Positions 1 through 7,450 of a stretch of 64,000 nucleotides of DNA are shown here, one piece after another (positions within the stretch are counted from its first letter, which is position 1; the number at the start of each line of letters is the position of its first letter). The position numbers were made by a program, and so were the translations under genes. The notes under the pieces are model-generated. The model searched no databases and was not told the DNA's origin. It saw only the letters and a list, made by a program, of their open reading frames with translations. The DNA is from CADEDH01 sp039201605 (GTDB lineage Bacteria; Actinomycetota; Acidimicrobiia; Acidimicrobiales; SZUA-35): contig JBCCRO010000009.1 of assembly GCA_039201605.1 (NCBI GenBank), forward strand, positions 1-64,000, given 5' to 3'.

Positions 1-10
1 ATCACCCGTT

Positions 11-87
11 GGGGCTGTAGCTCAGTTGGCTAGAGCACCTGCTTTGCAAGCAGGGGGTCACGGGTTCGAATCCCGTCAGCTCCACCA
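11..87 (+). tRNA. tRNA-Ala (anticodon UGC)
   Basis: A complete cloverleaf can be folded: acceptor stem GGGGCTG pairs with CAGCTCC, anticodon TGC lies in the loop of the stem around 37-53, the T-arm has GGTTCGAATCC, and the CCA is encoded at 85-87. The third acceptor pair is G3-U70, the identity element of alanine tRNAs. Its 3' half from position 42 is also the left attachment site of the integrated element, so the element restores the tRNA on insertion. Confidence 0.97.
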
Positions 88-89
88 AG
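42..89 (+). repeat. attL, tRNA-proximal 48-bp direct repeat
   Basis: This copy begins in the tRNA anticodon arm (CTTTGCAAG...) and runs through the encoded CCA to the AAG after it. It is identical over 48 bases to 21280-21327. It forms the functional tRNA 3' end, so this is the side where the element supplied the restored half. Short TTGCCTA words at 146-152 and 159-165 just inside could be recombinase arm sites, but that is only a guess. Confidence 0.93.
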
Positions 90-281
90 TAATGCCTGGT
101 CAAGCCAGCCACCCGAGCGCGAGCGACATCAGCGGTGACGAACGATTGCCTAACCGCTTGCCTAGGCCTGAGAAACGAGCCGAATCACAGTCTTGAGACT
201 CCCGTCCTGCCGACGCCTGACAACGCTCAAGGGCCGCTCACACGTAGGCGTAGTTTGGGCAGGGGAAGCACGACCACACAC

Positions 282-1715
282 TTAGCCGGCGGCAAGTTCA
301 TAGAGATTCGCCAGGACCCATCTCACGTGAGCGTCGTTCTCCTTAACCCGCGCAAGCTCGTCAGGCCGAACACCGCAGTGGAGAAAGAGCGAGGCAGTGA
401 TCAACTCACGTAGAGCGGCGGCGACGAGGTGTCCGTTCCCGCCGGCAACTGGGAGTCCAGCGTGAACAGATGGGTTCCGGCTAGCTACGAGGCGACCCAC
501 GAAATCGGGATCGATTGAATCAACCAGCGCTCCCAGAGGGCCCGAAGCCCGTAGGAGGAAGTTGAGTTGGTCCCGAAAGCTGGCAAAGTTCAGCCCCTTG
601 AGAGCCCCGACAGCCCAGCTCTGCGTGGACGAGGTCACGTCGGATGCGTCAAGAGCAGCTCGAACCGCATCAACTCGATCTCGGTGTTCCGACTTGGACA
701 CCTGCCGTGACGGTCCACCCATCACCTTGACGGCCTCTTCCGCCGCCTTTGCCGCTGCTGCGACCCGTTGCTCTACAAAGCAGTCACTACGCCGCTGGTA
801 TGCGAGCAGAGCGCCACATCCGCTCGAAAACTCCGGATACAACGATAGCCATCTGCCGACGAACTCATAGAGACTCTCTGGGTCTTCAAAGCTCAAGAAC
901 GGATGTCTCAACTGCTTTTTGTCCACAGAGAGATCAAGCTCATCACTCGTGGAAAAGAACACTTCACACTGCCTAGTCTCGCCCTCAACGAGCACTCGAA
1001 TACGGACACTGACAACCGGGCAGTCTTCACCCGAGACAAGCTCCACAATGTCTTGCACAGCGCCAACCCAGGGAATGATCTGTTGGACGCTCCATGGAGT
1101 CGGCTCGGAGTATTCGAGCCAGAGAGCATCCGACGCCTGCGCCGCACCGGCCGAAACCGACTCGTCGCTCGCAGTTCGCCGAAATCTAAAACTCACACCG
1201 TCAACGTCAGTGGACCCGCGCGTGTCACCATCGGAGAGCCGACCAGGAGCTGGGTTACAGCTTTCGACCCATGAGGTTAGTCCGTCTACGCTAGCCGACA
1301 ATCCAAGAACCTCAGCATCTGCTGACAGGTGCGCCCCCAGGACCACCTTCTCCACAATCACTTCAGTCGGCCTGTCGGAGTTGATCCACTTTGGTAGGCG
1401 GTGCCAAGACGCATTGAAGAGGCTGACCTCTTGATCCCCAACATTTCCCAGGATGAGCGGCGACTTGCACGGCGCTTGAGATAGATCAACCGCCGGCTCC
1501 CACGGATAGACACGTTCTGCAAGATCTGAGTCTCCGATCGTGATCTTCTTGGGTTCTGGTTCCACCAGACCCCGGTCATCGCGTTGCGAAACAAGTCGCT
1601 CTCCCGGGTCCATCACGAATCGAACTCTGCCGTCGTCGAGAATCAGTTGACCCCTCACCACATCGCCTGGGCGGCTTGCATCCCAGAACTCTCCGGAGAG
1701 TCTCAATGTGCGCAC
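282..1715 (-). CDS. ApeA-like HEPN-domain defence protein
   Basis: This 477-aa protein resembles the ApeA (Apea-like HEPN) antiphage family. The N-terminal half is beta-rich, with a G-x-L-x-hydrophobic pattern (RGQLILDDGRVRF, about 22-34) and a segment ending in LTSWVE, as in ApeA N-terminal domains. The C-terminal helical half has the HEPN motif R-x4-H as R413-NPSV-H418, which in this superfamily is an RNase active site. The start is GTG, with an AAGGAG ribosome site about nine bases upstream. The gene is transcribed toward attL and divergent from the zinc-ribbon gene. ApeA proteins are single-gene abortive-infection systems, so this one is likely autonomous cargo. The motif is seen; the family assignment is by eye. 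Confidence 0.72.
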   Translation of the reverse strand: MRTLRLSGEFWDASRPGDVVRGQLILDDGRVRFVMDPGERLVSQRDDRGLVEPEPKKITIGDSDLAERVYPWEPAVDLSQAPCKSPLILGNVGDQEVSLFNASWHRLPKWINSDRPTEVIVEKVVLGAHLSADAEVLGLSASVDGLTSWVESCNPAPGRLSDGDTRGSTDVDGVSFRFRRTASDESVSAGAAQASDALWLEYSEPTPWSVQQIIPWVGAVQDIVELVSGEDCPVVSVRIRVLVEGETRQCEVFFSTSDELDLSVDKKQLRHPFLSFEDPESLYEFVGRWLSLYPEFSSGCGALLAYQRRSDCFVEQRVAAAAKAAEEAVKVMGGPSRQVSKSEHRDRVDAVRAALDASDVTSSTQSWAVGALKGLNFASFRDQLNFLLRASGPLGALVDSIDPDFVGRLVASRNPSVHAGLPVAGGNGHLVAAALRELITASLFLHCGVRPDELARVKENDAHVRWVLANLYELAAG

Positions 1716-1891
1716 CTGTGCTCGCTCCTTAGCTCGACCGCGAGGTTATGGTCACCAACACTGCATGTGCCACCCGTTTCGGAGTAGCACGCGGTCTCCC
1801 ATGGGCAGTCTCTGGATCAGACTCAATGTGCGGCTTTGAAACCGCACCACGGCTGCGCGACAATCAGGATGCCCAGCAGGAGACGTCATCG

Positions 1892-2500
1892 ATGAGCAGC
1901 AACTGGGAGTGCCCAAGCTGTGGAGGTACCCGGACCAAGCGCAGGTTAGGTTCAAGTAATGCTCCGCATTGGTTCAGGACCATGGGTCAAGTCCGGACAC
2001 CAGTCGGTATCGCGCTCAGCTGGGCTCGCATGCCCTACGACGCTGTCAGCAACTCATACACAGCCTGTGCCTCGTGCGGTGAACGGGCGTCAGCAGGCCA
2101 ATCGACTTACTGGAGGGACCGTATTGCATCGGCTCTCCTATCTCAAGACAATGCGTACATTGCCCCCGACCTAGGGCCCCTACAACGTAAATCGCGAACC
2201 ATAGACGGCCCTGAACGAGACAGCCTCGTTGGGGGGCTGAAGCTGTGGAACGGCTACATGTACTTCAGTGTCAACGCCATCCACTACCGACCACACACGG
2301 GCCGAGGTGCATTTAGCAGACGATTTACGTACACATACCAAGAGCTCTCGCAGCAAGGCTACGAGGTCGTCCACAAGCGGGGCGACGTTTGGCTGAAGAT
2401 TGGCACGCGACAGACGGGCATCTATGGCACCTCGTCGGCATACGCTTGCCGTGTCGTATTCAATGATATTCTCCGTTCGCTTGGCCTCAGGACGCCGTGA
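1892..2500 (+). CDS. Zinc-ribbon protein with a possible PH-like C-terminal domain
   Basis: A 202-aa protein of unknown function. The start at 1892 is chosen because GCAGGAG lies about seven bases upstream; the open frame extends further upstream but reads as non-protein. Two CxxC knuckles (CPSC near residue 7 and CASC near residue 60) could form one zinc ribbon. The last 90 residues are a run of short beta strands (YMYFSVNAIHY, RFTYTYQEL, DVWLKIGT) followed by a helix (VVFNDILRSL). That order recalls PH/GRAM-like domains, an inference from pattern only. It is divergent from the ApeA-like gene and convergent with the integrase. It may be an accessory defence or regulatory protein. Confidence 0.6.
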   Translation: MSSNWECPSCGGTRTKRRLGSSNAPHWFRTMGQVRTPVGIALSWARMPYDAVSNSYTACASCGERASAGQSTYWRDRIASALLSQDNAYIAPDLGPLQRKSRTIDGPERDSLVGGLKLWNGYMYFSVNAIHYRPHTGRGAFSRRFTYTYQELSQQGYEVVHKRGDVWLKIGTRQTGIYGTSSAYACRVVFNDILRSLGLRTP

Positions 2501-2529
2501 GCTGAGCGTATTCATCTTCCGGCCGAGGA

Positions 2530-3600
2530 CTACCGCCGGTCACTGGCACCAGGCTGGAGTCTTGATACTCGCCGTAGCCGGTGGCGGTAGCGGTCGCTGA
2601 TCATCTTCTGCGACGTTCCAGCCCAGTCTGCGATCTCAAACGCAGACCATCCAGCGTCGGCCTGGTGAGTGATGGCCGAGTGACGCAGCTCATACGGCGT
2701 AACCGTTGGGATGCCTGCTCGGCGGCAGGCTCGAGCAAGATCTCGAGCGGCGTTGTGACGATCAGGCGAGCTACCGGTCCTTGTGACGACGACCAATCCG
2801 CTCTGCGATGGCTCAAGGGTGGTCAAGTACGAGGTTGAGAGTGGGTGGAGGTTGACCGTCCGAGCAGCATTGCTAGCCCGTTTGACAGCTCCCCGTCGGT
2901 TGGCTCGGGTCATCTGCCCACTCACGGTCAACAGCTCCCCTCTGAGATCAAGGTCAATCCAACGGAGCGCCCGTGCCTCCGCTGGACGAAGGCCGTTGCG
3001 TCCCGACAGTTCCACCAGAGTCCGAATCCAGCCAGAAGCTGCATCAGCCAGCACATCTAGTTGCTCGATTGTGAGCGCCGTTTGCTCCCGAGCTTCCGCC
3101 CCGGCCTCTGGAAGCTCGGATAGCTCCGCAACATTGCGGACCAAGTGGCCAAGGCGCTGCTCGTTCCTGAGCACTGATCCAAGCGCCCTTTGAAGCCTGC
3201 CAAGCTGCTCGCTGCCGATGGGCCGTCGCCCCTCGAGTCCAACTGCAGCGGCTCTGAGGAAGTCGTCGCAGTCCTGCACGGTCAGCCTGACTACCGATCG
3301 AGAGCCCAGACCGTCGCCGACCACGCCAAGGACCCAATCGTCATGAGCAGACTGTGGCCGGTTGCGCCGGTAGGCCTCGATCGCCTCCGCCACGGTACGA
3401 CGAGTGAGTCCGACGTTGCCTGAAGCGTCCAGCTCTTGGCGCATCTCACGTAGCTTGCGCTTGGCCTCGGCTTGAGTAGGGGCCCGACGAAACCGGCGGC
3501 GGCGCTTCCCGTTGGCGGCTCGAGGTAGCTCGAGCATTGCTGCCCACCGGCCGTTGGGAAGCCGGTAGACCGTCCCCTCGCCGGACGAGCGCCTAGGCAT
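2530..3600 (-). CDS. int: Tyrosine recombinase (element integrase)
   Basis: A 356-aa phage-type integrase that should catalyse recombination at the tRNA-Ala attachment sites. The N-terminus (SGEGTVYRLPNGRW) is the usual arm-binding opening, followed by a core-binding domain (about 60-165) and the catalytic domain. The catalytic Arg is in GLRPAEAR. The second box reads PYELRHSAITH, so the usual leading His is Tyr, a common variant. The nucleophile Tyr lies in SDRYRHRL. The start at 3600 is preferred over 3627 because MPRRSSGEG is the typical integrase N-terminus; it overlaps the end of the excisionase by eight bases. It is the last gene of the leftward rep-xis-int run, 2.4 kb from attL, with cargo in between. 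Confidence 0.94.
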   Translation of the reverse strand: MPRRSSGEGTVYRLPNGRWAAMLELPRAANGKRRRRFRRAPTQAEAKRKLREMRQELDASGNVGLTRRTVAEAIEAYRRNRPQSAHDDWVLGVVGDGLGSRSVVRLTVQDCDDFLRAAAVGLEGRRPIGSEQLGRLQRALGSVLRNEQRLGHLVRNVAELSELPEAGAEAREQTALTIEQLDVLADAASGWIRTLVELSGRNGLRPAEARALRWIDLDLRGELLTVSGQMTRANRRGAVKRASNAARTVNLHPLSTSYLTTLEPSQSGLVVVTRTGSSPDRHNAARDLARACRRAGIPTVTPYELRHSAITHQADAGWSAFEIADWAGTSQKMISDRYRHRLRRVSRLQPGASDRR

Positions 3601-3778
3601 GTGTCGCTTCTCGCCGAGCACGGACATACGCCATGAGATCTTCGCCCAGCACTAGGCGGCGAGTTCCATCCTTGAAGGAGCGCAGCTCGCCCGAGCGAAT
3701 GCGCTCGCGGGCGGTGCTGTTCCCAATACGGAGAACCTCGGCCGCCTCCTGCACGGTGTAGACAAGTTGAAGAGTCAT
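3593..3778 (-). CDS. xis: Excisionase-like helix-turn-helix protein
   Basis: A 61-aa DNA-binding protein of the excisionase/AlpA type with a MerR-like winged helix: YTVQEAAEVLRIG (first helices), STARERIRSGEL (recognition helix), then a strand and LVLGEDLMAYVRA. It probably directs the integrase toward excision. The start at 3778 is supported by a strong GGAGGTG ribosome site (3787-3793 on the + strand as CACCTCC). An upstream in-frame ATG at 3838 would add a low-complexity Pro/Thr/Asp leader. It overlaps int by eight bases, so the two are translationally coupled. Confidence 0.88.
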   Translation of the reverse strand: MTLQLVYTVQEAAEVLRIGNSTARERIRSGELRSFKDGTRRLVLGEDLMAYVRARREATHA

Positions 3779-3786
3779 CGTCGTTT

Positions 3787-3793
3787 CACCTCC
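3787..3793 (-). promoter_or_regulatory. Shine-Dalgarno site deciding the xis start
   Basis: GGAGGTG on the minus strand lies eight bases before the ATG at 3778. This selects the 61-aa excisionase rather than the longer 81-aa reading. Confidence 0.8.
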
Positions 3794-3804
3794 ATCGGCG
3801 TCGT

Positions 3805-5592
3805 CTAGGGAAGTGGTCGGGGTTGGCCGGGGGGCCATGTTTCCTCCTTGAGGGTTGTTGCGGTTGCGACGGCCAGTGCGAGTGCCGGGCCGTCATTGGT
3901 TAGGAACGTGAAGCCGGCTTCGGTGCCGACAAGAGAGGCGAGCTTCCAACGCCGATTGACAGAACGTCGGCGCCTGCCCTCGCCTGGTCGTTGGGTGGCA
4001 AGCCACTTCCAGGCTTCGGACTCGGTGGCGCAGGTTCGGGCCTGGGGTTGGCCGTGCCGATCGGTGTAGGTGGCGAGCCAGCCGGAGGCGTGACGGGTCA
4101 CGGTCCGTGCCTGCCGATCGACGCTGTAGCGCTTGGTCCGTTTCTGCGAAGCGATGTAGCGGCGAAGGAAGCGTTGAGCCTCGACGAGCTGGGCCGGGGA
4201 GATACGAAGTTCTTCTCGGATACGAGTACAGCCTCGAGCGCCCCAGTGGCGGCCGACGGAACCGTTCGGGTTGGACCAGCCCTCGGGCGGGTGGTGCTGG
4301 TACTCCTTGCCGTTCTCACCGGTGGTGTAGGCGGTGAAGTAGGCGGCCATCCGGTTCGGATCGGACGCATCGGCGCCTTTGGACCAGTCGATTCGAGTGC
4401 CTGCCTCGAAGTGTTTCGGGTTGCCCGAGCCGACAACTTCGAACCAGTTGCGGGACAGCCACCGCTCGAGGCGTTCACCGTCGATGCGGGTGGGGAACAC
4501 ACCGGCCATGTGAAAGTGCGGAGCGCCCCTTCCTTGGAACTCTCGCACCCAGATGAAGGAGGGCATGTAGTCAAGCGCCCGACGTAGCCGTTTCTCGAGA
4601 GCGTGACGGTGTTTGGTGCAGGTGTCGGGATCGGGCGCCCAGGTGGCCCAGTCGCCGGGGTAGGTGACGGTGAGCATCCCGATCCTCGAGTCGTCGCGTT
4701 GTAGCGGCGTGTACCAGTCCGTCTCGGCCACCATCTGGCGGCAGCGTTGACGGCTCTTGCGGGAGTAGGCGGTGACGACGTTCCACGGGCGGCCTTCCTC
4801 GAGCGCCGCCAGCCGGGATGCGGCGGCCTGGTCGAAGCGGCGGCCGGCTGCCTCGAGGCGGGCTGCTTCAAGCGGGTCGAGAGCGTCCAGATCGAGGCCG
4901 AGCTGTTCGGCTTGTTGTTCCATGAATGCCTCCATTTCGCCGAGGGCGTCGAGTTCGGCCAGCAGGCGCTCGGCCTGAGAAGGCTTGGCGACCTTCGCCC
5001 GAACCGATCCCGGTGCGATCACCAGCGAGATGTCCACCACCCCGACCCCAGGGGTTGGGACCTGATCATCCGCATAGCCACGAACCCCTGCAGGCCACCG
5101 TTTAAGGCCCTCGCCGCACAGATCCGGGGCCGTGACGACCTCGCCGGTTTCGCCGTCAATCCACCTGGGACCATCGGGACCCTCCACCCGCTGCCACTCT
5201 CGGGCAACAAGCTGGTGGCGGACATCGACCTTCGGCACCCGGGGGAACCACGACGCCGCCACCCGGCACGCTTCGGCCGGTCGGAACCCGATGACGTCCC
5301 CGTCCAGTTCCGGCCAATTCGGCACCGAAGCCGGAAGGACCACCTCTGGCCGTGGGCGCCGGTGCGGCACGTTATGGCCTAAGAACAAGCCCGGCCCTTG
5401 GCTCGGGGGTTCGAGGTCGTTGTGAGGAAGGGTGGGAGTGGGGGTGTGTGAATTTCGAGCACCGACGCCAGCAGCCGGGCGCATTCGGCCCTTCGGGCCT
5501 CGGTGCGCCCGGCCAGGGAAGGGGCGGCGGCTGTTGCCGTGGTGGCCGTTTGGTCGGGTCACGTCAGCGGCTCCCTGTCGACCGTGGCTCAC
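3805..5592 (-). CDS. HUH-type rolling-circle replication initiator (RepSA-like)
   Basis: A 595-aa initiator. The HUH metal motif reads GAPHFHM (His359 and His361), and a downstream Tyr segment MAAYFTAYTTGENGKEYQ (Tyr418, Tyr422) fits the nicking tyrosine region of Rep_1/RepSA-type proteins. Residues 205-260 are Ala/Leu/Glu-rich and helical. In AICEs this protein replicates the excised circle by nicking a double-strand origin, which may lie in the hairpin-rich DNA just upstream (5487-5878). The first 75 residues are Pro/Arg-rich, so the true start may be internal; no clear ribosome site decides it. It is followed by xis and int on the same strand. The C-terminus (about 500-595) is basic and Arg-rich. 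Confidence 0.88.
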   Translation of the reverse strand: MSHGRQGAADVTRPNGHHGNSRRPFPGRAHRGPKGRMRPAAGVGARNSHTPTPTLPHNDLEPPSQGPGLFLGHNVPHRRPRPEVVLPASVPNWPELDGDVIGFRPAEACRVAASWFPRVPKVDVRHQLVAREWQRVEGPDGPRWIDGETGEVVTAPDLCGEGLKRWPAGVRGYADDQVPTPGVGVVDISLVIAPGSVRAKVAKPSQAERLLAELDALGEMEAFMEQQAEQLGLDLDALDPLEAARLEAAGRRFDQAAASRLAALEEGRPWNVVTAYSRKSRQRCRQMVAETDWYTPLQRDDSRIGMLTVTYPGDWATWAPDPDTCTKHRHALEKRLRRALDYMPSFIWVREFQGRGAPHFHMAGVFPTRIDGERLERWLSRNWFEVVGSGNPKHFEAGTRIDWSKGADASDPNRMAAYFTAYTTGENGKEYQHHPPEGWSNPNGSVGRHWGARGCTRIREELRISPAQLVEAQRFLRRYIASQKRTKRYSVDRQARTVTRHASGWLATYTDRHGQPQARTCATESEAWKWLATQRPGEGRRRRSVNRRWKLASLVGTEAGFTFLTNDGPALALAVATATTLKEETWPPGQPRPLP

Positions 5593-5878
5593 GAGTGGCG
5601 TGGTCGTGGTTGGCCGGCTGCGGGTGGTCGATGTGCGCCTGGTCGTTGCCGGGGTGGGTGCAGGTGGCGGGTTCGTGGGCGGTGGTGGTTCCGTCGGCCT
5701 CCGGGGAGGTCAAGGGCTCCGACCCTTCGGGCAGGAAACTTCCGCCCCTGGCGGGGTTCGCTTCGCCGGAACTTTCATGTCCCACTTCGTGGGATCGGAA
5801 CCCTGGACATCCCCTCCGTGCCGACAGGTTCGGGTCGGGTACGAAGCGAAGGCACGGCCTTGCGCTTCCCGAAGGGAA
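5487..5878. other. Hairpin-rich region beside rep, candidate origin
   Basis: Short palindromes with TTC/TTCG loops cluster here: GGCC-CTTCG-GGCC (5487-5499), CCC-TTC-GGG (5723-5731), CCGCC-CCT-GGCGG (5742-5754), TCCCAC-TTC-GTGGGA (5780-5794) and TTCCCGAAGGGAA (5866-5878). CCCTTCGGG (5723-5731) also pairs with CCCGAAGGG (5868-5876), and TTCGCTTCG (5757-5765) with CGAAGCGAA (5842-5850), giving nested inverted repeats. The position upstream of an HUH initiator is where a double- or single-strand origin would be expected. It overlaps the 3' part of the membrane gene at 5564-6091. Confidence 0.5.
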
Positions 5879-6091
5879 CGACGCCGCGGGGCGATCGTGG
5901 ACAGGCCGGTGGTTCTGCGCACTCAGGACGGTGGCAACGCCTAAAGCCGTGGGGAGGCCGGCGGCGATGGCGACCAGCGTTGTCTCGGAGTGTTGGCCGT
6001 GGACGAGGACCAGGGCGAGCGGGGCGCCGATGGCGAGGCCGATGGCATTGGCGGCGACGAGCGGTATGGCGGCACGAGCTCGGGCGGTCAC
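5564..6091 (-). CDS. Small membrane protein of the transfer operon
   Basis: 175 aa, starting with GTG inside GTGA shared with the stop of the gene before it, so translation is likely coupled. Two hydrophobic stretches (about 8-30 and 38-56) form a probable hairpin in the membrane. The remaining 115 residues are Ser/Pro/His-rich, low complexity, and encoded by the palindrome cluster described for 5487-5878. That tail may be an accident of the open frame over an origin. Function is unknown; the position in the TraB operon suggests a transfer or spread (Spd-like) role. The 3' end overlaps the annotated rep start by 29 bases. Confidence 0.55.
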   Translation of the reverse strand: MTARARAAIPLVAANAIGLAIGAPLALVLVHGQHSETTLVAIAAGLPTALGVATVLSAQNHRPVHDRPAASFPSGSARPCLRFVPDPNLSARRGCPGFRSHEVGHESSGEANPARGGSFLPEGSEPLTSPEADGTTTAHEPATCTHPGNDQAHIDHPQPANHDHATREPRSTGSR

Positions 6092-6825
6092 CGGTCGCCT
6101 CCGTTCAAGCGTTCCTGGCGGTCCAGAATGCGTTCCAGACGACGGAGTTCGTCGTTGCGGCGGGCGACATCGAGACGGTGTTGCTCTGCAGGGTCGGCGG
6201 CTTTGCCGTCGGGGTCGACCTTGATCCCATGCTCATGCTCGGGCGGTTGGGAGTCGATCAGGTCGACCAGGGCAGCGTCCCAATCGCCGTCGGATCGGGT
6301 GTCGCCGCGGGTGCGGCTGGTGGCCGGCGCCGTAGTGGTGGTGCGGTGGAGCTCGGAAGCGGGGACACCGCCACGAAGGACCGTGATCGAGTCCAGGACC
6401 AAAAGCACCGTCCGAGCGGGAACGGAGATGAACAGCATCAGGACAGCGCCCTGGACCATGGCAGCCAGAGCCCCGAGACCAGCGGACGGGTACCACGACA
6501 AGCGCATGATCACCCCGAGGAGCCCGGGGGCCCGTACGGAGATGACCCACAGCATCGAGCAGAGGGCCCGTGTGGTGTTGAGCGGCCATCGCCACGCCCT
6601 CGGACCCCACGAGCAGTGCGGCCACAGCCCGTGCGCCATGGGTCGGAACTTCGGTAGGGCCGGTTCGGCGTTGGAGGTGGTGTAGCGGCTGCGGAGCCGG
6701 GCCAGGTCGTTGCACCAGCTAGCGCCGGGCCGGAACTGGAGCACGACCCCGTAGGCGGCGACGAAGACGACCAGGGCGAGGCAGAGGACACCAGCGGCGC
6801 CGAGCTGTTGGAGGACGGCGGTCAT
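6088..6825 (-). CDS. Membrane protein of the transfer operon
   Basis: 245 aa with a first transmembrane helix at about 7-30, further hydrophobic stretches at about 85-105 and 110-145, and a charged C-terminal helix (about 205-240, ADPAEQHRLDVARRNDELRR) likely to be a coiled coil facing the cytoplasm. The start overlaps the stop of the 55-aa gene before it (ATGA), and its stop overlaps the next GTG. No family is recognised. It may be one of the spread or membrane-channel proteins that accompany TraB in AICEs; that is inference from position. Confidence 0.7.
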   Translation of the reverse strand: MTAVLQQLGAAGVLCLALVVFVAAYGVVLQFRPGASWCNDLARLRSRYTTSNAEPALPKFRPMAHGLWPHCSWGPRAWRWPLNTTRALCSMLWVISVRAPGLLGVIMRLSWYPSAGLGALAAMVQGAVLMLFISVPARTVLLVLDSITVLRGGVPASELHRTTTTAPATSRTRGDTRSDGDWDAALVDLIDSQPPEHEHGIKVDPDGKAADPAEQHRLDVARRNDELRRLERILDRQERLNGGDR

Positions 6826-6989
6826 CGTCGGTCGTCCAGGGCGTAGCGGTTGCAGGTGCAGACCGGGCGGGCGAAGGCACGCCGAACCATCCGAACGAGG
6901 GTGATTGCCGAGGCGATGGCGATGAAGGTGAACGACCCGAGGATGAACAGGGCGATCACGTAGAAGAAGAACTGATCTTCGGCAGTCAC
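6822..6989 (-). CDS. 55-aa single-pass membrane protein
   Basis: A short gene that length cut-offs would miss. It begins with GTG in a GTGA overlap with the upstream stop and ends in an ATGA overlap with the downstream start, so both ends are fixed by coupling. The product (MTAEDQFFFYVIALF...) has one strong transmembrane helix (about 7-32) and a basic tail with a CTC motif (RPVCTCNRY). Unknown function. Its place between two other membrane genes in the same operon supports a role in DNA transfer. Confidence 0.72.
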   Translation of the reverse strand: MTAEDQFFFYVIALFILGSFTFIAIASAITLVRMVRRAFARPVCTCNRYALDDRR

Positions 6990-7450
6990 CGGTCCGCCCC
7001 CTGGTTGCTGTGCTCCGGGCGGAGGTCGGCGGCGTCGAGTTCGTCGGCGATGTGGTTCTCTGTGTCGTGGAGGGTGTTCCAGACGGTTTCGGGGTCGGGT
7101 AGGAGGTTGTCGGGGTGGTAGGTCCCGAGGCTGTTCTCTGAATCGCCCGTGGGGGGTTCGGTCAGGGCCTCAGCGCACACAGAGCCTTCGGTGATGCCCT
7201 CTGCGCACAGTTCGCGGCGCACGTCCGCTTCGACGTCGGCGCGTACTTGTTCTTCGAGGTCGAGGCGTTCTTGTTCTTCGCGCACGTCGCCGACGTAGTC
7301 ACCGGCTGAGTCAGCAGCGCCGACCACCCCGCCGATGAAGTCGAACGTTGCGGGGATCATGGTGGTCGGGCTGGTGATCACCATCAGCACGTAGAACCCG
7401 AACGCTGCCCAGGCCAGGGCCCAGCCTTTGAATCCGAGTCGGTGGGTCAT
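6986..7450 (-). CDS. Single-pass membrane protein with coiled-coil segment
   Basis: 154 aa. An N-terminal transmembrane helix (about 8-27) is followed by a Gly/Ala-rich turn and a highly charged helix (about 58-90, REEQERLDLEEQVRADVEAD) predicted to be a coiled coil, then an acidic tail. Two Cys (82, 92) are close together. The start overlaps the stop of the translocase gene (ATGA). No family is recognised. It may bind or regulate the TraB-like hexamer next to it; this is inferred only from coupling. Confidence 0.7.
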   Translation of the reverse strand: MTHRLGFKGWALAWAAFGFYVLMVITSPTTMIPATFDFIGGVVGAADSAGDYVGDVREEQERLDLEEQVRADVEADVRRELCAEGITEGSVCAEALTEPPTGDSENSLGTYHPDNLLPDPETVWNTLHDTENHIADELDAADLRPEHSNQGADR

